This document shows, piece after piece, positions 41,240-50,326 of a stretch of 64,000 nt of DNA (position 1 is its first letter; every line of letters begins with the position of its first letter). The stretch is from the NCBI GenBank assembly GCA_942492935.1, contig OW818654.1, positions 3,968,001-4,032,000 on the forward strand, in the 5' to 3' direction. The position numbers and the translations under genes were made by a program. The notes beneath the pieces were generated by a model, which saw nothing but the letters and a program-made list of their open reading frames with translations, was not told where the DNA came from and ran no database searches. This stretch comes from JANJUO01 sp942492935 (GTDB lineage: Bacteria > Bacteroidota > Ignavibacteria > Kapaibacteriales > UBA2268).

Positions 41240-43843
41240 ATGAGCAATTTAAAACAGTCATTAAAAAAATATTTTGGATATGATGACTTTAGAGATGGAC
41301 AAGAAGAAATTATCGAATCCATAATGAATCTAAAGAATACATTTGTTGTTATGCCAACTGGTGGGGGTAAATCGGTTTGTTATCAATTACCTGCAATTCT
41401 TCTTGAAGGAACAGCACTTGTAATTTCTCCTTTAATTGCTTTGATGAAAGACCAAGTTGACACACTGGTCAAAAAAAATGTTTCAGCTACGATGATAAAC
41501 AGTTCATTAACTGTTTCTGAATTAAATGAAAGAATCGAACAAGCTGCAAAAGGAATTTTCAAATTAATTTATATTGCTCCAGAGAGATTGGAAAGTAAGT
41601 TGTTTACAGATTTACTTAAAAAGATTAAAATTTCATTTATTGCAGTTGATGAAGCTCATTGTATTTCGGAATGGGGACATGATTTCCGTCCTTCATATCT
41701 AAATATTATTCAATCACTCAAGTTTATGCCTGATGTTTCAGTTGTTGCTTTAACGGCAACTGCTACACCAGATGTTCAAAATGATATTGTGTCTATTTTA
41801 GAAATGAATGACGCAGAAAGATTTATACGTGGTTTTGATAGAAAAAATCTTCGTTATCATTGTGAACAAACTGATAAAAAAGTTGAAAGAATTGTTGAGA
41901 TTTTGAAGGATAATAAAAGTGGTTCAACAATTATATATTGTGGTTCAAGGAAACGTGTTGAGTATTTTTCAGAAGCATTAAGAGATTTTAAATTCAAAGT
42001 TGAATCATATCATGCTGGAATGAATAATTTAGTTAGAAGTGCAGTTCAAGATAGATTTATCAAAGATAAAACTAAAATAATTGTAGCGACTAATGCTTTT
42101 GGAATGGGAATTGACAAAGCTGATGTTAGAAATGTAATTCATACTGATTTTCCTCAATCATTAGAATCATATTATCAAGAAGCTGGTAGAGCTGGTAGAG
42201 ATGGCAAACCATCAAATTGTTATTTGTTATATCATTCTTCTGATTCAGCATTACCTGAATTTTTCATTAATGCTACTTATCCAAATAATGAGAGTATCGA
42301 AAAAGTTTACAATTTTATTTATGATTCGCAAAATGTAGCTAAAGGCGGAATTATTAATGGCAGAATGGTTTTAAATCCTATCGAGATTTCAAATCAAACA
42401 GGTATTAATTCCAAAATTGTTAGCTCCGTACTCGCTTTGTTTGAAAAATTTGGTGTAATTGTAAGACACCAAGCAACAACTTCAGGAAAAATTAAATTTG
42501 TTACTTCAAGAGATAGGTTGATAGAATACTATAATAATGTAAATGATGAAAAACGCGAAGTAATTGAAGCAATTTTGCGTTCAGTTTCACCAGAAGTTTT
42601 TCATAATGAAGTTGCAATTGATTTAAAAGAACTAAAAAATAAATATTACTTATCCGAAAATGGCGTTGAATCAACAATGAGGGCGTTAGAATTTTCAGGT
42701 ATGATTGAATATGAAAATCCAAATGCTGAAATCTCATTTTCTTTGCCTTTGAAAAGGGTTTTTTGGTATAAATTACCAATTGATTATAAAAATCTTGATA
42801 AAAGACGCGATTTTTCTTTTAAGAAATTAAATCAAGTTCTTCAATATGCAGAAACTAAAGATTGTAAAAGAAATTACATACTTAAATATTTTAGCGAGAA
42901 CGATTTTACAGGTGTGTGTGGTTATTGTACAAGCTGTAAAACAGTAAAAAAGAAAACAACACTTGAAGCATCAAAACAACAATTTGTAAAAAAACATATA
43001 ATTCTTGCTGTATCAGAATTTTCAGGTAAATTAACTGAAAATGCTGTTACAGACTATCTAACTGGTGTAAAAACAAATTATCTCAAGAGATTGGGTGCAG
43101 AACGTGGTAAATATTTTGCAGTCTGCAAAAATTTCCAAAAAAGCGATATAAATTTTGAGATTGCAAAACTTATTGCAGAAAAAAATATTGAAAGAAATTT
43201 CAGTAATAACAAAGTCCTTTCTATTTCAGAAGTTGAAATTAATAATCAATTAAGTGTACCGGAGCCATTAAGATTTATGGAAAAAGCAGATACTACAACA
43301 GTTTTTAATAAACTTGTTACTTTAAGAAGAGATATCGCAGAGAGAGCAGGTGTAGTACCAAGAGGTATTATCAGTGATGTTTCACTTAGAAAAATTGCTG
43401 AAACTATGCCGGATACTGAATATCAGTTAAAGAGAATTTCCGGTATCAGCCAAGTTTTTGTTCAAAAATTTTCGAAATTATTTCTTGCAGAAATTGCAAA
43501 ATTAAAAAATGCACCAAAAGAACAAAAATTATCTAAAGTGGCACAAGATACTCTCAAATTAATAAATCAGGGCTTAGACTTTGAACAATTATCAAAGAGG
43601 ATGTTTTCCAATTCATCTATGGCGGCAAATTACATACAGGAAATAGTTGAATCCGGTTATTTGGTGGACAGAAAGAGATTTGTTGATGAAGAAATTTTTC
43701 AAAAAGTAAAGCAATTTGTTATTGCAAATCCAGATATAAATTGGCGTGAATCTCAACAAGATATTGATGTTGGATTAGAATTACCAATGTTGAAGATGGT
43801 TGCAGCTTTTGTAAAAAGAGAATTATTTGATGAGTCATTGTAA
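41240..43843 (+). CDS. recQ: ATP-dependent DNA helicase RecQ
   Basis: This 867-aa 3'-5' DNA helicase acts in recombination and replication-fork repair. The start at 41240 (MSNLKQSLKKYFGYDDFR) gives the standard RecQ N-terminus; a TTG 51 bases upstream is unlikely. Visible are Walker A PTGGGKSVCYQLP (about residue 38), DEAHCISEWGHDFRPSY (about 137), helicase motifs TNAFGMGIDKADVR and YYQEAGRAGRDG, the four-Cys zinc site of the RQC region (CKRNYIL ... CGYCTSC, about 540-567), an HRDC domain (about 690-755) and a C-terminal helix-turn-helix region (about 770-867) as in long bacterial RecQ forms. A TAAATTTG box at 41184-41191 could be its promoter, but no TTTG at the usual spacing is seen. All key residues are present. 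Confidence 0.95.
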   Translation: MSNLKQSLKKYFGYDDFRDGQEEIIESIMNLKNTFVVMPTGGGKSVCYQLPAILLEGTALVISPLIALMKDQVDTLVKKNVSATMINSSLTVSELNERIEQAAKGIFKLIYIAPERLESKLFTDLLKKIKISFIAVDEAHCISEWGHDFRPSYLNIIQSLKFMPDVSVVALTATATPDVQNDIVSILEMNDAERFIRGFDRKNLRYHCEQTDKKVERIVEILKDNKSGSTIIYCGSRKRVEYFSEALRDFKFKVESYHAGMNNLVRSAVQDRFIKDKTKIIVATNAFGMGIDKADVRNVIHTDFPQSLESYYQEAGRAGRDGKPSNCYLLYHSSDSALPEFFINATYPNNESIEKVYNFIYDSQNVAKGGIINGRMVLNPIEISNQTGINSKIVSSVLALFEKFGVIVRHQATTSGKIKFVTSRDRLIEYYNNVNDEKREVIEAILRSVSPEVFHNEVAIDLKELKNKYYLSENGVESTMRALEFSGMIEYENPNAEISFSLPLKRVFWYKLPIDYKNLDKRRDFSFKKLNQVLQYAETKDCKRNYILKYFSENDFTGVCGYCTSCKTVKKKTTLEASKQQFVKKHIILAVSEFSGKLTENAVTDYLTGVKTNYLKRLGAERGKYFAVCKNFQKSDINFEIAKLIAEKNIERNFSNNKVLSISEVEINNQLSVPEPLRFMEKADTTTVFNKLVTLRRDIAERAGVVPRGIISDVSLRKIAETMPDTEYQLKRISGISQVFVQKFSKLFLAEIAKLKNAPKEQKLSKVAQDTLKLINQGLDFEQLSKRMFSNSSMAANYIQEIVESGYLVDRKRFVDEEIFQKVKQFVIANPDINWRESQQDIDVGLELPMLKMVAAFVKRELFDESL

Positions 43844-43847
43844 TAAG

Positions 43848-43892
43848 AAATCCCCCCAAACCCATTTGATAAAGTGTAACAAAGGGGGATTT
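43848..43892. repeat. CCCCC...TTTGATAAAG...GGGGG repeat (copy B, degenerate)
   Basis: It starts AAATCCCCCC and ends GGGGGATTT with a TTTGATAAAG centre, so it is the same family as 8407-8523 and 52923-52967. It lies 4 bases after the recQ stop. Confidence 0.7.
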
Positions 43893-43945
43893 TTAATTCT
43901 TCAAAATAGATATTTATTTGTTTTTATTTCAATTATAAAATTATA

Positions 43946-43986
43946 CAAAAAAATCATCCGATGATTATTTCATCGGATGATTTTTT
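43946..43986. terminator. Strong bidirectional terminator
   Basis: The perfect 11-bp stem TCATCCGATGA (43954-43964) / TCATCGGATGA (43970-43980) has a 5-base loop, an A-run before and a T-run after. It separates the convergent recQ and acyl-CoA carboxylase genes. Confidence 0.9.
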
Positions 43987-43998
43987 ATAAAAAAGGGA

Positions 43999-45560
43999 TT
44001 ATAACGGAATATTTCCATGTTTTTTCGGAGGATTTTTATCTACTTTATTTTCCAATAGATTAAATGCTTCAATCAATCTCATTCTTGTACATTTAGGTTC
44101 AATTACATCATCTATATACCCATAAGATGCTGCAATGTATGGGTTTGCGAATTTCAGATTATATTCTTCAATCAATTCTGCTTCTCTTTGCTCTCTATTT
44201 TCAGCATTTTCGATTTCTTTTTTGAAAATAATTTCAACTGCACCTTTAGCACCCATAACTGCGAGTTCAGCTGTGGCCATGCATAATTAAAATCACCCCT
44301 AATATGCTTGCTATTCATCACATCATAAGCACCACCATACGCTTTGCGGGTTATAACAGTTATTTTTGGAACAGTTGCTTCACAATAAGCATAAAGTAAT
44401 TTTGCTCCATTTGTAATTATACCATTCCATTCCTGATATGAACCTGGCAAAAATCCCGGTACATCCTCGAATGTTAGAATTGGAATATTGAATGCATCAC
44501 AAAATCTAATAAAACGAGCAGCTTTCTTTGAGCCGTCAATATCAAGCACTCCTGCAAGTACAGCAGGTTGATTAGCAACAACACCTACAGAACGACCACC
44601 AAGGTGTATAAACCCAACTACAATATTACCAGCATAATCTTTATGAACTTCAAAAAAATCTCCCATATCAGCTACTTTTGTTATTACTTCTTTAATATCA
44701 TAAGGTTGATTTGGATTAGCTGGAACAATGTAGTTCAAATCTTCATCAATACGGTCAACTGGGTCATCATTTGGTATAAATGGGGGTTCTTCTGCATTGT
44801 TTTGTGGTATAAAAGTAAGTAAAGTTTTAAGAATTTCAAGTGCTTCCATATCATTCTCAGCTACAAAATGAGAAACACCACTTTTTGATGCGTGTACTTC
44901 TGCTCCACCGAGTTCTTCAGAAGTTAATTCTTCATGGGTAACTGTTTTAACTACTTTTGGACCAGTAACAAACATGTAGGAAGTTTTTTTTACCATTATC
45001 ACAAAATCAGTAATTGCAGGTGAATATACTGCACCACCTGCACAAGGTCCCATTATCATTGAAATTTGAGGCACTACTCCTGAAGCAAGTGTGTTTCTTA
45101 GAAAAATATCAGCATAAGCACCTAATGAAATTACACCTTCTTGAACGCGAGCTCCACCTGAATCATTTAATCCGATTACAGGTGTTCCAGTTTTCATTGC
45201 CATATCCATAATTTTACAGATTTTTTTTCCATGCATTTCTGCCAGACTGCCTCCTAAAACTGTAAAATCTTGAGAGAAAATAAACACTTTCTTTCCTGAA
45301 ATTTCTCCAAAACCTGTAACAACTCCATCACCAAGTGGAATATTTTTATCTAAACCCAATTGTGTAGAATGGTGATGAGCGAGGGCATCAATTTCTCGAA
45401 ATGTACCTTTATCAACTAAAAGGTCAATTCTTTCTCTTGCTGTGAGTTTCCCTTTTGCATGCTGGTCGTCAATGCGTAATTTCCCACCACCCAACTCAGC
45501 AATATCTTTTAATTCCTGCATTTTGCGAATTTTCGCATCAATTATTTCTTTTTCATTCAT
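43999..45560 (-). pseudogene. Acyl-CoA (propionyl/methylmalonyl-type) carboxylase beta subunit, one-base frameshift
   Basis: This is the carboxyltransferase subunit that moves CO2 between carboxybiotin and an acyl-CoA. The first frame (from the ATG at 45560) carries GKLTARERIDLL, the oxyanion-loop motif NDSGGARVQEG, GPCAGGAVYSPA, and FEDVPGFLPGSYQEW with RKAYGGAYDVMNSK. After NYAWP, near 44275, the frame breaks; the next frame continues without loss as TAELAVMGAKGAVEIIFKK to the stop at 43999. Restoring one base between 44275 and 44274 gives exactly 520 aa, the normal family length. No partner biotin carboxylase or biotin carrier gene is nearby. The break could be a real recent mutation or a sequencing/assembly error. 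Propionyl-, methylmalonyl- and acetyl-CoA substrates cannot be told apart here. Confidence 0.85.
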
Positions 45561-45848
45561 AAATACTATATATCAACTGTTAATAATTTCATTAAAATCA
45601 AATTTGCAAATAAGTAAAAAAAATTGACACTGCAAAGAAAAATTATTTCGGATTACAAATTACGATTGCAAAGTTTTAATATGGAGTATATTTAAATGAA
45701 TAAATGAATCCATCATAATTTTTTCATATACAATTACAAAAAAAAAATTTCTTTTTAATAATCAACAATAATTTAATAGTTTGAAAGTTTGTATTTTGTA
45801 ATTTTGAAAAAAGTATTTTTTTATTATTTATTTATAGGAGTTTTTAAA

Positions 45849-46433
45849 ATGTTTAAATATTTTGTTTTATTAATAATGATGATTGTAATGAGTGTATCAC
45901 CAACAATTGATGCCGCAGAAACGGCAAAAAAAAATCCTCAGTATGAAATTACCGTTACTCAGGGTGGTAAAGAATTAGGTAAAATTATTATAGAATTGTG
46001 GCCCGAAATTGCACCAAAACATGTTGCTAATTTTGATAGCTTAGCTACAATTGGTTTTTATGATGGAACTGCTTTCCATAGAGTAATTCCAAACTTTATG
46101 ATTCAAGGTGGTGACCCAAACACTAAGAATAAACCAAAGGAAACTTGGGGAATGGGCGACCCAAGTCAAAAGAAAGTACCTGCTGAATTTAATTCAACAA
46201 AACACGTTAGAGGTATTATCTCTGCTGCTCGTTCACAAGACCCAAATAGCGCCTCCTCTCAATTTTTCATTATGCACGGCAATGCACCGCATTTAGATGG
46301 TCAATATACAGCTTATGGCAAAGTATTATCAGGACTTGAAGTTGTTGATAAAGTTGCTGCTACAGACCGTGATAGAGGAGATGCACCACTTGTTAAAGTT
46401 GAAATGAAAGTAAAAAAAATCTCCGGTAAATAA
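45849..46433 (+). CDS. Secreted cyclophilin-type peptidyl-prolyl isomerase
   Basis: The protein is 194 aa from the ATG at 45849, preceded by TAGGAG at good spacing; in-frame codons upstream are unlikely to be used. The signal peptide is MFKYFVLLIMMIVMSVSPTI (then DAAE). The cyclophilin core shows FYDGTAFHRVIPNFMIQGGD (catalytic Arg in FHRV), GIISAARSQDPNSASSQFFI and LDGQYTAYGKVLSGLEVVDK. It should assist folding of periplasmic or outer-membrane proteins by cis-trans isomerisation of prolyl bonds. A TAATTTTG box at 45799-45806 may be its promoter, with a TTTG 15 bases upstream, which is shorter than ideal. An OPT transporter follows 82 bases later on the same strand. Confidence 0.9.
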   Translation: MFKYFVLLIMMIVMSVSPTIDAAETAKKNPQYEITVTQGGKELGKIIIELWPEIAPKHVANFDSLATIGFYDGTAFHRVIPNFMIQGGDPNTKNKPKETWGMGDPSQKKVPAEFNSTKHVRGIISAARSQDPNSASSQFFIMHGNAPHLDGQYTAYGKVLSGLEVVDKVAATDRDRGDAPLVKVEMKVKKISGK

Positions 46434-46515
46434 TTATTTGCATTTATAGATTCTATTTTGAATAATATTTCAGTGTTTTTTATATACAATTTATATTACA
46501 AATTATGGAGAGTAG

Positions 46516-48615
46516 ATGGAACATCAAGTTAGTCAACAAAGTGGTTTACCGGAAAATGCTTACAGAGAACTAAAACCAGGCGAGGAATATATCCCGATTA
46601 TTCCTGCCAAAACAGTTGTACCTGAAATTACACCTTGGTCTGTGGGAATGGGTTTGCTAATGGCATTCATATTTTCTGCGGCAGCCGCATACTCTGGTTT
46701 AAAAATCGGACAAGTTTTTGAAGCAGCAATTCCAATTTCAATTATAGCTGTTGGAGCATCTGCAGCATTAAAAAAGAAGAACGCAATTGCTCAAAATGTA
46801 ATCATTCAGTCAATCGGCTCAAGCTCCGGAGTAATTGTAGCAGGTGCAATTTTTACAATACCTGCACTATATATCTTACAAGCAAAATATCCTGAAATTC
46901 AAGCAAATTTTTTCCAAATTTTCTTATCATCTTTATTGGGTGGTTTTCTTGGGATTTTATTCCTCATTCCCTTTAGAAAATATTTCGTTAAAGATATGCA
47001 TGGAAAATTTCCATTTCCAGAAGCTACTGCAACAACTGAAATACTTGTTACAGGCGAAAAAGGTGGCTCGCAAGCTGGTATATTAATTGTAAGCGGTTTG
47101 GTAGGTGGTGTATTTGAATTTTTATTCTCATCAATGAGATTGTGGAGTGATACAATTACTTCAAGGATGCTCCCTATTGGTGAATTACTTGCAGATAAAT
47201 ACAAGATGGTAATGAAAGTTTCAGTTAGTCCCTTGGTTTTCAGTTTTGGTTACCTCGTAGGATTAAAATTTTCATTAATTATTACAGTTGGTTCATTACT
47301 GTCATGGTTCGTTTTTGTTCCGTTAATTCACAGTATTGCAGGTATTACAGCCGCAGATACTGGAATTAATCCTTTTGATGCAATGAGTGCAGAAGCGATT
47401 TTTAGAACTTATGTGCGTCCAATTGGTATTGGTGCCATTGCAATGGCGGGTATAATTGGAATTATTCGTTCTTCATCTGTTATTGGTTCAGCATTCAAAC
47501 TCGCTGTTTCTGGTACAGGTGGCAAAAAAGCAGAAGTTACTGAAGAAGAAAGAACTCAACGAGATTTAAAGATGCCGATTATTATGTTGGCGTCTATACT
47601 TACTATTGGATTTGTGTTTGTATTCCTGCTTTATGGTGTAAATATTACTCCTACTCAGGCAGTTATTGCGTTAATTACTTTGGTTGTGATATCATTCTTA
47701 TTCACAACAGTCGCTGCTAATGCAATTGCTATTGTAGGTACTAACCCTGTTTCAGGTATGACATTGATGACTTTAATTGTTTCATCATTTATCCTCGTTA
47801 GTGCTGGATTAAGCGGTCCAATGGGTATGATGAGTGCATTAATTATCGGTGGCATCGTTTGTACTGCATTATCAATGGCGGGCGGCTTCATTACGGATTT
47901 AAAAGTTGGTTATTGGATAGGAACTACTCCAGCCAAACAACAAACTTGGAAATTCCTTGGCACTTTTGTATCAGCTGCAACAGTTGGATTAGTAATTTTT
48001 ATGCTTAACTCCTCTTACGGTTTTACTGCTGATGATTATCTAATTAATCAAAAGAAATTTACAAAATCACAAATTGAATCAGTAAAAAATAGTACTGCTG
48101 ACCCAAAACTTGTTGAAAGTTACAATAAAGAAGTTGGGAAAGCCGACCCACTTGTTGCACCTCAGGCAAATGCCATGGCTGCAGTAATAGAACCATTGAT
48201 GTTAAAAGATGCTAAAATACATTGGATGCTATATATAGTCGGTGCAGTAATTGCATTATTAGTATATTTACTTGGTATATCACCATTAGCATTTGCACTT
48301 GGTATGTTTATTCCACTTGATTTAAATACTCCACTTGTTATTGGTGGATTGCTTAATCATTTTATTTCAAAAAGCACTAAAAATGAGAAATTGGCTACTG
48401 CAAGAACGCAAAGAGGAACACTTATATCATCTGGCTTTATTGCAGGTGCGGCTCTCTTTGGGGTATTTGGTGCCTTATTGCTATTCTTTGGAATAAAAAC
48501 TGATATGGGAATTTGGAATGAAGAAAGCTATGGCGGTCAATGGGTTGCATTGATTGCATTTGCAATAATGATTGCATACTTTGTTTGGGATTCATTGAGG
48601 GCTAAAGAAGAATAA
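46516..48615 (+). CDS. OPT family oligopeptide transporter
   Basis: This 699-aa polytopic inner-membrane protein belongs to the OPT family, which imports oligopeptides or metal chelates with protons. After a hydrophilic N-terminus (EYIPIIPAKTVVPEITPWSV) it alternates many hydrophobic segments with short loops. Family-typical stretches are AAAAYSGLKIGQVFEAAIPI, the loop KFPFPEATATTEIL, and the late IHWMLYIVGAVIALLVYLLG. GGAGAG lies just before the ATG. A hairpin terminator follows. Its immediate neighbours give no hint of the substrate. Confidence 0.9.
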   Translation: MEHQVSQQSGLPENAYRELKPGEEYIPIIPAKTVVPEITPWSVGMGLLMAFIFSAAAAYSGLKIGQVFEAAIPISIIAVGASAALKKKNAIAQNVIIQSIGSSSGVIVAGAIFTIPALYILQAKYPEIQANFFQIFLSSLLGGFLGILFLIPFRKYFVKDMHGKFPFPEATATTEILVTGEKGGSQAGILIVSGLVGGVFEFLFSSMRLWSDTITSRMLPIGELLADKYKMVMKVSVSPLVFSFGYLVGLKFSLIITVGSLLSWFVFVPLIHSIAGITAADTGINPFDAMSAEAIFRTYVRPIGIGAIAMAGIIGIIRSSSVIGSAFKLAVSGTGGKKAEVTEEERTQRDLKMPIIMLASILTIGFVFVFLLYGVNITPTQAVIALITLVVISFLFTTVAANAIAIVGTNPVSGMTLMTLIVSSFILVSAGLSGPMGMMSALIIGGIVCTALSMAGGFITDLKVGYWIGTTPAKQQTWKFLGTFVSAATVGLVIFMLNSSYGFTADDYLINQKKFTKSQIESVKNSTADPKLVESYNKEVGKADPLVAPQANAMAAVIEPLMLKDAKIHWMLYIVGAVIALLVYLLGISPLAFALGMFIPLDLNTPLVIGGLLNHFISKSTKNEKLATARTQRGTLISSGFIAGAALFGVFGALLLFFGIKTDMGIWNEESYGGQWVALIAFAIMIAYFVWDSLRAKEE

Positions 48616-48641
48616 AATTCTTACTTTTTAACTAATTTACA

Positions 48642-48674
48642 AAAACCACTCTGCTTAAATACGGAGTGGTTTTT
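48642..48674 (+). terminator. Terminator after the OPT transporter
   Basis: An 8-bp stem (CCACTCTG / CGGAGTGG, one G-U) at 48646-48669 is followed by a 7-T run; an A-run precedes it, so it may also work for the convergent GT87 gene. Confidence 0.85.
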
Positions 48675-48715
48675 TTATTAATAAATTATTTGTAAAATGA
48701 ATATATTTGAAATAT

Positions 48716-49948
48716 TTACACTTTCTTTTTCATACTCTTTATAATTTCATATAGCAAAAATAAAAAGAAACTTAATATAAACCGATTATAAAAAATAACA
48801 TTTAGGAAATTAGGAAATGTATTTACTGTGTAAATTATCATTTCATCAGGTAACTTTGGAATTAATAATGATACAATTAATACAATACTAAATATTTTTC
48901 CAAGTTTTGAATATGATTGAAAATCATATAAAACACAAAACAAAAGCAATGTTGCTAATACATAAGTATATTCCCAACCAATTGGTGTAAAAATACATGA
49001 AAACGTCAGCAAAAAGCCCCAAATAATTTCCTTTTTTAGTAATTTTTTCAAATAAATATAATATAAAAGACAATAACTAACAATCATTAAAAACAGATTA
49101 AAAATTCTTATTGATGATGGTATTATTAGATATTCCCAATTGTAAATTGATGTAGTTGGAAGGTTTAATCTCATCAGAAAAGCTGATAAAGATTGATTAA
49201 ATGAACCGATAATCAAAACTTCAGAAATTCTTGGTACTAATGTAAAAAAATATTCGGAATATAAGTTAATTGGGATAATATACATTAATAAAATTGGAAT
49301 TGAAAAAATGTATATTATTGAATATATAATATATTCTTTATAATTATCCTTATTCAATAAAAAAGGTAGGAGTATGATAGGATAAATTTTAAACCAAAAT
49401 CCTAAAATAAGAAAAAAAGCAGATAATTTTGTGTTGTTTTTTTTGTGATAAAATAAACTAAGTGCCGATATAAGTAATATAAATGAATTGATTTGACCAC
49501 TTTTTATGTTTTGAACTAAAGGAGCTAATGATATAAGTATAATAAATATATGAAATTTCCAATCTAAGGATTTGAATGTAAATTTATCTTGAAATAATTG
49601 AAAAAATAAATAGATTGAAAATATATAAGCAAGAAAACTTAATATAGATATAAGAAAGAAACCTGGGACATATCCAAATATAAAAATAGGCGATAGCAAA
49701 ACAATACTTGGCGGAGGATAAATAAATGTTGGTGATAATTTCTCATATTTTGATAAGTATAACGAACTTGCATCAGAGATAAGTACATTAAAAGCATTGT
49801 AATAATGAGTATAATCCCCTTTAATTTCACCATTAATTATGGGTATAAATGTATTATTTATAATCCAAGCATAATTAAAAAGAAAAATTAGTATTGAAAG
49901 AATAAAAAGAATATAGATTAAATCTCTTTTTTGCAAGTGTTGTACCAT
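48716..49948 (-). CDS. GT87-family membrane glycosyltransferase (DUF2029-like)
   Basis: The protein is 410 aa with about ten hydrophobic segments. The first membrane span (LIYILFILSILIFLFNYAWI) is followed by a periplasmic loop with GDYTHYYNAF and YPPPSIVLLSPI; both are typical of GT87 enzymes, which use a polyprenyl-phosphate sugar on the outer face of the inner membrane. Late spans end in a basic tail (EIIKSMKKKV). The sugar and acceptor are unknown. It is a single gene convergent with the OPT transporter. It could contribute to the surface glycan suggested by the operon at 31405-38349, but is not linked to it. Confidence 0.72.
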   Translation of the reverse strand: MVQHLQKRDLIYILFILSILIFLFNYAWIINNTFIPIINGEIKGDYTHYYNAFNVLISDASSLYLSKYEKLSPTFIYPPPSIVLLSPIFIFGYVPGFFLISILSFLAYIFSIYLFFQLFQDKFTFKSLDWKFHIFIILISLAPLVQNIKSGQINSFILLISALSLFYHKKNNTKLSAFFLILGFWFKIYPIILLPFLLNKDNYKEYIIYSIIYIFSIPILLMYIIPINLYSEYFFTLVPRISEVLIIGSFNQSLSAFLMRLNLPTTSIYNWEYLIIPSSIRIFNLFLMIVSYCLLYYIYLKKLLKKEIIWGFLLTFSCIFTPIGWEYTYVLATLLLFCVLYDFQSYSKLGKIFSIVLIVSLLIPKLPDEMIIYTVNTFPNFLNVIFYNRFILSFFLFLLYEIIKSMKKKV

Positions 49949-50086
49949 TTAATTTATTCAAATTAATTAAAAAAATCAAAATTACAAAATACAAGACAAT
50001 TAGACAAATTTTTTAAATTTTGTTTTCACTACAACCAAAAAGTCGTTACCAAATAAATTGAAATTTATTTTATAAAAACTCCTTGA

Positions 50087-50102
50087 AATTCCCAGTGGGA
50101 TT
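50087..50102. repeat. AATTCCC-AGT-GGGATT palindrome
   Basis: A member of the same palindrome family as 40948 and 57007; the flank CCTTGAAATTCCCA is shared with the copy at 40948. The 378-base gap 49949-50326 holds this element and the hppA terminator, with no gene seen. Confidence 0.65.
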
Positions 50103-50267
50103 GTAGGACTTACGCAAAGTCCATCGGTCATTAATCTTGCTTTGCACTGAGCTTGTCGATGTGTGGGGTTTAAAACTAATCTCTAATAGGATTATCGAGG
50201 AATTATAATTAATGATTATTGTAGATTCGTTCTGATTTATAGTATTTGGAACTTTTCAACTATAAAA

Positions 50268-50297
50268 AAAGTCCCTTCAAATAATTGAAAGGACTTT
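50268..50297 (-). terminator. Terminator of the membrane pyrophosphatase gene
   Basis: A 13-bp stem AAAGTCCCTTCAA / TTGAAAGGACTTT (one wobble) around ATAA. On the minus strand it is followed by a 7-T run, 30 bases past the stop. Confidence 0.88.
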
Positions 50298-50326
50298 AAA
50301 AAATGAATTTTAAATTTCTGAATATT

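Noticed and set aside
42501..42779. Minus-strand frame inside recQ
   Set aside because: Antisense to conserved RecQ helicase sequence; no features of its own.
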